NCBI GenBank assembly: GCA_001414485.1
Contig: LLEY01000350.1
Span: 1-17,073 of the forward strand
From: Calycina herbarum
Lineage: Eukaryota > Ascomycota > Leotiomycetes > Helotiales > Pezizellaceae
Length of the DNA: 17,073 bases
Direction: 5' to 3'
The position numbers and the translations under genes were made by a program. This document shows positions 9,261 through 17,073 of the stretch, piece by piece. The notes under the pieces are model-generated. The model searched no databases and had not been told where the DNA came from. It worked only from the letters and a program-made list of their open reading frames with translations. Position 1 is the stretch's first letter; each line of letters opens with the position of its first letter.

Positions 9261-9478
9261 TCGACGTGGTGAGTGAGCTACCTCATGGTCCTTGTGGAGT
9301 TGCTCCGAGGCTGCGTAAGAGGTCCAAGGCTGATGATAGCTTTCGGCGAAGGATTAACTTTCGACCGAGAATGAATAATTGTGCCTAAGGCCGTAAGGCA
9401 AACGATATAGTCACATGGAAATAGAAGCTCGCAGTGGAAATAAACAACCCCCTGTTAGACTTCTAGATAGACTCGAGA

Positions 9479-9563
9479 CAAGTAAATTACTTTCGAACTA
9501 TTATTTCAAAAACCTTGTATAATATTCCTAAAATGTTCCATATTTTAAGGATTAATTTACTTG
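9479..9563. repeat. Inverted repeat, 11-bp arms, AT-rich
   Basis: CAAGTAAATTA at 9479-9489 is the exact reverse complement of TAATTTACTTG at 9553-9563. The 63 bp between is AT-rich. It may be a tiny transposon remnant or a chance hairpin in AT-rich DNA. Confidence 0.4.
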
Positions 9564-10797
9564 AATTGCTCTAGAATGTTGGAACAACGAGGGCTAGGTA
9601 GGCAGGTACGAAACCTGAAGTATTTTTCTGAGAGCTGAGTAATAAATGAAGTGATATCAAAAATCTATTTTAGGCATCATCCCCCCAAATCCCATCCCAT
9701 CAGTCGTCCACCAAAAGCCCATGCAGAAAACAACCGCCCAATCTCCCGCAGGCACCATATATTTTATGCATATACACCATGTCTCCCCCAAAAGACCCGC
9801 AGAGAACCAGCATGAAACGTGGGAAGAGAGTTGTCATCTCATCTGGTGTACGTATGGGATTTCAAAAATAATATGTTGCTATGCAGTGCGGTGAGAATAG
9901 GTTGGTTATCATTAGATATCAGCACATGGCGATAGGGAGGTATGCGGTCATTGTCAGACAGACTGAACGGCGATAGTAACTTACTGTAATCCTCCTAATC
10001 ATGGAGAAGCTTGAATACCTTTTTTTTAAAAAGGGGAAAGTCTTACCTAGGTATTCTCATCATGCTGACCACCTCTCTCCTTTCTCCTCTCCTTCCCCGT
10101 ATTTCTTCGAAAAAGATCCAGAAAATCCCAAACTCCAACCTCGTCACCCCAGCGGCTGGGTATCGTCCCCAACATTACGCATCGCATCCCCATCAAAAAA
10201 AAGTCTAGTTGACATGTTGGTCGTCGTTGTTGTTGTTTGACGTATCCTGCCGGCAGTGTATGTTTCGTTTCAAGATGGTTGACTGCCAGAGGGCCTGTGC
10301 TCATTGGATTTAGAAACAATTTATTTTTCAGAGGAACATGTGGCCCAGTTGCGTGGCTTTTTTACGACTGCTGTTTTGAATTCTTTGATGCTTGGACGAC
10401 TGTGCCTTTCTCCCAAGGAATCGGTTCCGAAGGAGCAACAAAGGTCAGAGCTTCTTTTCTCTTTTCGGAATGGAATCACGAAATCCTTCGTACTTGTTTT
10501 GTACCTCTCGTACACATGGAGCCAAAGAAAGACAATTCTGATGGTTTCACAGGATCGTCAGGCCTTGGTAACGTTCCAATTCCCCCTGAGGCTGACTTGC
10601 TCTTGTAAAATCGTAGAACTCCGAGGCTGTGTAACTGTAACTCTTGACCAAAGTTCAAACGACGGCAATTTGATATCAAGAGAAAATAAGCTCGAGGAGG
10701 GGTTGAGTTTGAAGCTCCTGTCCTGTTCCCTCCGAGACCATAAGCGCTGGCTTCAGGTTGATGACCGCGCGGGAACCATTGAGATGAAAGGGAACAT

Positions 10798-10820
10798 GTT
10801 ATGATCATCACGATCATAAC
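10798..10820. repeat. Perfect 9-bp hairpin, GTTATGATC / GATCATAAC
   Basis: GTTATGATC at 10798-10806 and GATCATAAC at 10812-10820 are exact reverse complements separated by 5 nt. Similar GATC-centred palindromes (GTGATCAC at 10955-10962, then TGATCA) lie about 150 bp downstream. The arrangement could be a dimeric transcription-factor site; no T-run follows. Confidence 0.5.
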
Positions 10821-11610
10821 CCAGATCAACATTCGATGTCGTCGTTGATGATGGCATTGACAGGTGGGAAATGAGATCTTCATGAAGCACTCTTTATGGG
10901 ACGACCTTTCAGACGAATTTTCCCGGACTCGGGATGATGACCTCACATTGAGTGGTGATCACTGATCATTGCTTCAGAAGAGGGGTACGGAAGTACAAGC
11001 GAAAAACAGTCCGAAGACAACACTCAATGTGGAATTCGTTTCCCTTGAAGCTTCGTCAAAATTGTTTGAGACGAGACTGAAGCTTTTGATACTGAGGTAA
11101 TTTATCACGAACGTCGCATGTGATGTTCAGAATCGGATGGGATGCTCTTGGGAGACTTGGATGACCCCCCTCCCAATCCCCCGAAGTTTGTTTTGATCCG
11201 AAGCACCCCGCAATGTGATCTTGTCCTGTCGATGCTGGGTTTACTTTGCCCTAAACCTAAGGTTCTTTGGACTCTCACGAGCTTTAGTTTCAAACATGGC
11301 TCGTTACAGCTTCCCTTTTCGGGGAGGCGGTGGGTCGTGCGGCGTTGAGGTTGTTTCAACCATGAGCAGACGGGCACGAGACGATTGGCTGAGAGAGATC
11401 TCCCCATTTTCGACACATCCAAAGCGGGTGTTCGATTGGCGATGGCGGTTGGCTTGTAGATGAATCCACGTCTCGGTCGCCACGAGTGACTCTTGAGGAG
11501 TGAGGTCGTGATTGAGTGAATTTAGAGTGAGAGAGTACCAGCAAGGCAGTTGTGAGGGTGGGTAAGAAATGGAAGTGGGAGGACGAGAGAGTATTTGAAA
11601 TGTTTGTACA

Positions 11611-11631
11611 GTATGCAGTATGCAGTATGCA
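11611..11631. repeat. 7-bp tandem repeat, 3 units of GTATGCA
   Basis: Three perfect copies of GTATGCA, followed by TATG. It lies in the non-coding spacer and is likely a slippage-derived minisatellite. Confidence 0.85.
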
Positions 11632-12220
11632 TATGTACCGTCATGGGAGTATCGGCCCCCAACCAAGGTCTTGCTATTTGCCCAATCGACGAGGTGCTTC
11701 CAGCCTCTGCATATTGACCTGCCATCACAGTTACTGTAGCTAGAGCTTCTAAGGCTGCATCCACTGCAACCACCTGTTCGCCACGAGCCTGGATTACGGT
11801 GGGAGAAACATGTCTCTGTTGAAAAGCGAGAGAAACACTCGAGCACTGGCGGTCAGGAAAGCGAGAAAGCGAGAAAGCCTCGTAAACTCTGCTGAGGTCT
11901 CGAAGGTCGAAGGTAGCGTTCTGTAAGCTCCAGCGCAAAGAGCATCAAAGCTCCGAGCCAACAGCCTAACACTTCCTCACCGAGAGCCAGTCTCACCACT
12001 TTTCTCCCCCCGTATCAGATAAATCTGTGGTGTTGATGGGCAATTACCTAGGTACCCTTCAAACACAACAACACGGCGCTGCTGACCGCGTGTTTGTCTT
12101 TTCTCGGAATCTCAGGCCATAGAAGGGGGAAGATTGATGTTGTTTCTTTGTTTTGTCCTAAATAGCATGCCACCAGCGAGATAGAAGAGAAGGGGAGGTG
12201 GGGCTCATGGAGGCGTACAG

Positions 12221-12238
12221 GACTGACTGGACTGACTG
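12221..12238. repeat. 9-bp tandem repeat, 2 units of GACTGACTG
   Basis: Two perfect copies of GACTGACTG, followed by a partial third (GACT). Non-coding spacer upstream of STE11. Confidence 0.8.
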
Positions 12239-12490
12239 GACTTGGCCCCTGAAAAGACTTCGGAGCTTGCCTTGGTAGCTGGGATGAGCGTCTGAATTTA
12301 GCTTCTGCTCGCAAGGAAGTCGGTTGACAGCGGCGGGAGTGAGGGGGAGGGGAGGGGGGCAGATTCGCAGAAGCGGTGGCAGAGGAGTTTCAGACCATCG
12401 CTCCTTCCCTGCACATCTGTACTATCCTTGCTCCTGCTCTTGCTCTTGCCCCGTAAGGTTGGTGTTGGTGACCTGAAGTTTATCAGCAGC

Positions 12491-12536
12491 GCCAGTGAGA
12501 CCAGTGGAGTGAGACCAGTGAGGCCAGTGAGACCAG
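12491..12536. repeat. Imperfect tandem array of a CCAGTGAG motif
   Basis: The motif CCAGTGAG or a close variant (CCAGTGGAG) occurs four times in 46 bp, separated by AC or GC linkers, ending in GAGACCAGCC. It lies about 600 bp upstream of the STE11 ATG. Confidence 0.7.
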
Positions 12537-12622
12537 CCTGTAAGAGCAGAGCCTATTGCACCGTGACGAGAAGGCCAGAGGACTAAACCACCACGCTATC
12601 CCCCTCCTCTCTTTGTTCCCTC

Positions 12623-13142
12623 ATGTTGTCTGGCCCTTCGTAAAGAAGAAAAAAGTGATTTTATTCCATCATTGTTTCGCATCTTCTTTATCCTCGGAAT
12701 CACTGGTTTGATTCCTCGCATCCAAAAGTCTCTCAACTTCGGCTCCCGGTACCCTCCCAAAATCCCCTTTCCCTTCTGGGTCAATCCGATCCACCAGCGA
12801 AACCCGAAACACTGCCTCGTCGTTCTGCGGAGGGAAAGTCATCACTCTCCAAAGCGAAAGGCAAAAGTCATCCTCCACACTGTCCACATAAACAAGAAGA
12901 GCCCAAGAACACATCCCCGACCACCTCCCCCCGGCACGCAATCAACGTCAGCTTCCTGTCCTCAAAACGGTCAATTGTCCCCATACTGCCAGACCCTCTC
13001 TACTCTACTTCTATCCTCGTCTTCGCCCTCACGCTTCGATCCGACCTTTTGTCACCCACCACCCGCCGACGACCTCTCCCCCGACACCCTCGACTAACCT
13101 GTACCTCAGCAAACCCCATGCATCACTAACATTCCCTTCACA
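12623..13142 (+). promoter_or_regulatory. STE11 proximal promoter/leader, C/T-rich, with two tiny upstream ORFs
   Basis: The 520 bp before the STE11 start become strongly pyrimidine-rich (from about 12880 on), as is usual for fungal core promoters and 5' UTRs. ATG at 12623 opens a 6-codon ORF ending in TAA at 12641-12643. ATG at 13118 opens a 3-codon ORF (Met-His-His) ending in TAA at 13127-13129, only 13 nt before the main ATG. If the transcript starts upstream of 13118, the second uORF would sit immediately before STE11 and could limit or delay its translation. The transcription start is not known. Confidence 0.45.
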
Positions 13143-16062
13143 ATGGCCATGTTAGCTTCCAAAACGCCCTTCCCGGCGCCTCTACTCTCCAGCTCCAACC
13201 TTTCCTCCTCCTCACAGTCGGCAGGTCAGTCAAGTCGTCGCGCGCCCGCCGTCATGACATCGAGTCAATCCTTTGCCAGCCCTACCGAATCCGAGTTCTC
13301 CGATATGGACGGTCCAGAATCTGCAAAGAATTGGGACGAGGAGAAGGTGTGTGACTGGTTACGGAGTATCAACTGCGGAGACTATGAGAAGTTATTCCGA
13401 AAGAACAACATCACGGGCGATAACCTGTTGGAGATGGACAAGGCGGTTCTGCAAGAGATGGGTATTGAGAAGATTGGAGATCGCGTCCGTCTCTTCCTGG
13501 GCATCAAGAAATTGAGAACCAAGGCATACGCGAACCAGAAGAAGAGAAATAGGGTGAGTGGTGATGGGTTGGCTACGTGATGAACGAGGCTAACATGAAT
13601 AGGATTCCTTTGCTGGACTCGACCCCTATACACCATCATCTTCTGGTTCCCCTCGACCTCCTACTTCCGGACGGCCCATGCCAACTCCTACTGCGAACAA
13701 GAGATGGTCTACATACGAGGGCTTCAACCCCTCAGCGACAGCTACCATTCCAGAGAATGTCAAGTCTCCATCGCGTCCAAACTCCCCAATGACGGCAACA
13801 GAAGTCCGCGCTGTTCGCCAAAACAGAAATCCAGTCATGAGCCCAGCTGAGATGGCAAGGAGAGAACACATTCAACAAGGCTATTTTAATAATTCAAGTG
13901 GGCCTTCAAGTGCAACAACGATCAATGGTCGACACCCTGGAACCCCTGGAGATGGTCCACAAACTGCACGATTAATTAATACACATACACGAGGTACTGC
14001 CGCAAATGGATCCATCGATGCCAGCTCGGTCATGGCACAACTTCCACACGGACAAGGCCTGATCCGAGTAATTTCTTCGGGTGGATTAACCAAAGTTTTC
14101 AGGGTCGCTGATTGCAACTCATGTGACGATTTCATGAGACTAACACTGAGAAAATTCGGAGCTCGGGAAGATCACGATAGAAATTATTGTTTCTGGGTAC
14201 TCAACGGACTGAAGCCTGATCCAAAACAATGTCGCCGCCTATCGGAAACAGAGTTGTGGAGAATTATCAAGGATCACACTCGAGGTGAACGGAACCGTCT
14301 CATTCTCAGAAAGATCCACCAGGGAGAACCTGGCGAGGCTGAACTCACACGTGCATCTACCATTGCCATTGAAGAAATCAATGTCAACCACGCCAAAAAC
14401 ATAGAGAGGGGAGGTAAAGCTGGAAAGATACTGGGCGAATCATATACCGAGGGTCTAAAGAATTCTCAACAGCCTCTTTCACCAGCTTCATTCCAGTCAA
14501 CCGGTTCCGCGGTGTCCGCAGGGGAACGACAACAACATTTCGATAATGCAGCGATGGACCTTGAAAGAGGTGCAGTCGATCATGCACGACTAAGGGAACC
14601 AACAAGAAGGCAGGCACCTGGCAGTGGAAGCAGTGGTAGCAGTAAGAAGGGAGGCGTTCTTCGTCAGTTCTTTGGGCAAAGACCTCCCAGTGAGCTCATC
14701 ACTTCGGATTTGACAACCTACTTCCCGGATCACCCACGAGAAGAAATTGATCGTACAGCTCGGCTATCCCTTCGAAGATCTACGCGCCTCAGCAAAGTCA
14801 ACAGTCGCCTAAGTGTCGCCAGCAATCTAAGCTTCGCTTCAAGTGTTGGAGATGCCCCGCCAATGCCCACTATCGCTGATACCTGGTTGAGTGGAAATGG
14901 TAGTCACCTTGCCAAGGTTCGACCTTTAGATTTATCGAGAGGTAACCGGTACAGAGACTCAACGGCCTCGTCGTTACTGGAGCCTCTGCAAGAAGAGTCA
15001 CCAATCGAACCAAACCGAAAATCCTACGTCTCTTTTGATAGTGGCAGTGGATCAGATACTACAAATGTCAACGTCACCGACCCAGATGGAAACACACAGA
15101 GCTACTTTGACGAAGCTAGTACAGAGGCCAGCGGATCATTACGAGATCTTAGCCAGGCTTTGGACGATGATGGAGAGGATGCTGATGAAGAGCTGCAAAG
15201 CTTTTTGGCTGGTGATTCTTGGGATGATAGTAAATGGATGAAGGGCGCACTCATTGGACAGGGTTCCTTTGGAAGTGTTTACTTGGCTCTTCACGCTGTT
15301 ACCGGAGAACTATTAGCTGTTAAGCAGGTCGAAGCACCCGCACCAGGAGTCAACAGCGCCAACGATTCGAGAAAGAAGAGTATGATCGATGCGCTTAAGC
15401 GTGAGATCAGTCTTCTCCGCGACCTTCAACATCCCAACATTGTACAATATCTCGGAGCAAGTTCTTCTGCAGAGCATCTTAATATTTTCTTGGAATATGT
15501 TCCTGGTGGATCGGTTCAGACTATGCTCAACTCTTATGGTGCGCTGAGGGAGCCACTTATTCGCAGCTTTGTTCGACAGATCGTTACTGGACTTGCGTAC
15601 CTACACGGTCGGGATATTATCCACAGAGATATCAAGGGCGCCAATATTCTTGTTGACAATAAGGGTGGGATCAAGATTTCCGATTTCGGTATCTCGAAGA
15701 AGATGGAGGCTTCGAATATCCTCACGGGAGCAGCAAACAACAAGAATCGACCTTCATTACAAGGTTCCGTGTTCTGGATGGCTCCTGAAGTTGTCAAACA
15801 AACTTCGTATACTCGAAAGGCGGATATTTGGTCCCTGGGTTGTCTGGTTGTTGAGATGATGACTGGAACACATCCTTTCCCGGATTGCTCGCAGCTTCAG
15901 GCTATCTTTAAGATTGGTGGTGCTAAGATCAGCCCAACCATTCCTGATGATGCCAGCGAGGAAGCTGTGACTTTCTTACAACAAACATTTGAGGTTGAGC
16001 ATGTGAAGAGACCCAGCGCTGAAGAGCTGCTGTTTAGTCCTTTCCTCAATCCTATTACATAA
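13143..16062 (+). CDS. STE11: MAP kinase kinase kinase Ste11
   Basis: Ste11 is the MAPKKK that phosphorylates the MEK of the mating/filamentation cascade and, in many fungi, feeds osmostress signalling with the adaptor Ste50. Exons are 13143-13553 and 13603-16062, giving 956 aa plus TAA. The 49-nt intron has a GTGAGT donor, a GCTAAC branch and an ATAG acceptor. A SAM domain lies at about 63-128 (WDEEKVCDWLRSINCGDYEKLF) and mediates Ste50 binding. A Ras-associating/RA-like domain lies at about 287-377. The conserved regulatory motif with FFGQRPPSELI falls at about 490-500. The Ser/Thr kinase domain is at about 683-953 with all key residues: GQGSFG 690-695, K711 (AVKQV), HRDIKGAN with D813, DFG 831-833 and APE 864-866. 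The serine-rich N-terminus and long linkers suit phosphoregulation. The start has a good context (CACAATGGCC) and the size fits the fungal family. The first intron lies just after the SAM domain. Confidence 0.97.
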
Positions 16063-17056
16063 ACACATACACACTACGACAAACATTTGGTTGGATATCT
16101 TGGGTCTGACGATGTTACACACACATTTTTCCTTTTTTTCTTTCTTTCTAGAGTCGGGCTTGCATTGGGGATGTGGTAATTGCATAGCATATGATGGTGG
16201 ATCTCTTTTTTGTTCTTTTTCTTTTTTTGGCTGATAACCTTTTCTATTTGTATAAAAGACTTCACTTCTGATGTTTACATGAAAAAAAAACAATGGGCTT
16301 CTACTTTTATTAGATGGCATGACAGGAAGGGGGGATATTGGGAATTGGCTTGATGCCTGATGATGAGAAGGAGGAATGGATGGGGTTAATTCTTGAGGAA
16401 TTTCTGGGATGGGATGAACGGGATTTATCATCATGGATGGACTTGGGATGGGATATTTTGTACAAATATACAAAGGATATTTTCGAATGAAGGCATATGA
16501 TACAGTACCCGTACTCTTTTTTTGGTGGCTCATTTTTGATCCGTGATGTGAATTTTTGTGTGGGTTGTCATTTGAGTATTTCGACTGGTTTTTTACCTTA
16601 GGGGTCGAGCGGACTCAGCGGAGAGCTGTTTGATAATCCCGCTTGATTTTTACTTTTTGTTTGTCGTTGTGAAGGAGTGGTTCCTTTCATTTTGCTTTTC
16701 TTGTCGTCACTTTTCGTATGTAGATAGAGGGAAGGTAAGATATAGTTTTCGTAGTCCCGCGGGGTAGGGGGCGGGGGGTTTGTTTCTCATTCTTCTCTCT
16801 CCCCGCTTGAACTTGAAGAAGGGAAAATTGTTGTTTAGACCTTGAGGGATTGAAAAGGGGAGGGGGGGGGTTCTTTGTTTCTTTGGATGAGATGATGTTT
16901 TCGTTTTGTGGGTGATTTTTGGATTTGTTTGGTTTGGTTTGGTTTGGTTTGGTGATATCGGGGTTAGTTTGGGGGTTTTTTTTGGTTGGTCGTGCGTATA
17001 TGGAGGATGGGAGGATGGGTGGGCGAATCCTTGGTGGTGTGTGTTTTCTTTTTTTT
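16063..17056. other. STE11 3' flank and T/G-rich terminal spacer, no gene seen
   Basis: The first 200-250 bp should be the STE11 3' UTR (T-rich, pyrimidine tracts). After about 16560 the plus strand turns markedly T- and G-rich, which means C- and A-rich on the minus strand. That composition resembles the promoter or 5' UTR of a gene transcribed leftward, that is, on the minus strand with its start inside or left of the spacer, yet no supporting ORF was found. One minus-strand ATG frame at about 16779 encodes only 27 residues. Nothing else can be supported. Confidence 0.45.
16928..16952. repeat. 5-bp tandem repeat, 5 units of TTTGG
   Basis: Five perfect TTTGG units (CCAAA on the other strand) in the T/G-rich tail of the window. 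It is likely a microsatellite. It is not the fungal telomere repeat TTAGGG. Confidence 0.9.
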
Positions 17057-17073
17057 GGGGGGGGGGGGGGGGG
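17057..17073. other. Terminal poly-G run (contig end)
   Basis: The window ends in 17 consecutive G residues after a T-run. Together with the poly-C start, this is the signature expected from no-signal base calls in two-colour sequencing carried into contig ends. A natural G9 run at 16862-16870 shows that true homopolymers occur nearby, so a genuine tract that stopped the assembly cannot be excluded. Confidence 0.6.

Larger units (their letters stand above)
9261..12622. other. Long spacer between VPS18 and STE11, no credible protein gene
   Basis: These 3.36 kb hold the VPS18 promoter at the left and distal STE11 upstream sequence at the right. Open frames up to 180 codons exist on both strands, but the longest ones begin with GTG or TTG, lack ATG starts and splice structure, and do not resemble any family. 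The left part (9480-9660) is AT-rich, while 11100-12600 is more GC-rich and full of short repeats. A long promoter, a long spliced 5' leader, a non-coding RNA or an orphan gene could each be present, and sequence alone does not decide. Confidence 0.5.

Noticed and set aside
10304..10804. A 166-codon plus-strand open frame
   Set aside because: It begins with TTG, not ATG, no splice structure improves it, and the minus strand over the same interval is open for 156 codons as well.
11304..11846. A 180-codon minus-strand open frame in the spacer
   Set aside because: It begins at a GTG, has no ATG start in good context and no recognisable domain; several overlapping frames on both strands are equally long here.
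16125..16151. A long pyrimidine tract ending in CTAG, like a 3' splice site
   Set aside because: It lies after the STE11 stop codon, and no coding frame follows it. The STE11 kinase domain is already complete.
16928..16952. Telomere repeat near the right end
   Set aside because: The unit is TTTGG, not the TTAGGG of filamentous fungi, and there are only five copies.
1..17073. tRNA, rRNA, CRISPR arrays, insertion sequences
   Set aside because: I looked for tRNA B-box-like motifs, regularly spaced direct repeats and transposase-like ORFs and saw none. The only mobile-type structure is the MITE-like element.

Overview
This window is nuclear DNA of a filamentous ascomycete. The introns are short (49-220 nt), with GT donors, CTAAC/CTGAC-like branch sites close to the acceptor, and a purine at -3 of the start codons. 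Gene content and protein style suggest a leotiomycete of the Botrytis/Sclerotinia kind, but that placement rests on general resemblance and was not tested. Four conserved housekeeping or signalling genes are clear. They are separated by unusually long spacers, and nothing resembles a prokaryotic operon, CRISPR array or phage.

Layout. A run of 21 C opens the window. Translation elongation factor eEF1B gamma (minus strand, 4 exons, 413 aa) occupies 73-1660. A 256-bp divergent promoter carrying a TCACGTGA palindrome separates it from the mitochondrial ribosomal protein uS9m/MRPS9 (plus, 2 exons, 323 aa, 1917-2952). Next comes 3.2 kb without an intact conserved gene (2953-6160). It holds a coding-like but broken minus-strand stretch (about 3227-4080), a 353-bp MITE-like element with perfect 27-bp terminal inverted repeats (4084-4436), and two weak small-ORF candidates. 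The vacuolar tethering protein VPS18/Pep3 (minus, 3 exons, 967 aa) spans 6161-9260. A 3.9-kb spacer (9261-13142) has no credible protein gene; it contains short tandem repeats, a small hairpin and, at its end, the pyrimidine-rich leader of the next gene with two tiny upstream ORFs. The MAPKKK STE11 (plus, 2 exons, 956 aa) spans 13143-16062. The last kilobase is T/G-rich, has a TTTGG repeat and ends in a run of 17 G.

The four genes do not form one pathway. eEF1B gamma and MRPS9 both serve translation (cytosolic and mitochondrial) and share a divergent promoter. VPS18 works in endosome-vacuole fusion. STE11 heads the pheromone/filamentation/osmostress MAP kinase cascade. I found no clear undescribed system. 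The items most worth a second look are the broken gene beside (and perhaps split by) the MITE, the readthrough form of VPS18 that would replace half its RING finger with a hydrophobic tail, and the long leader and spacer upstream of STE11. The poly-C start and poly-G end look like short-read assembly artefacts at contig ends, so the window is probably a whole contig.
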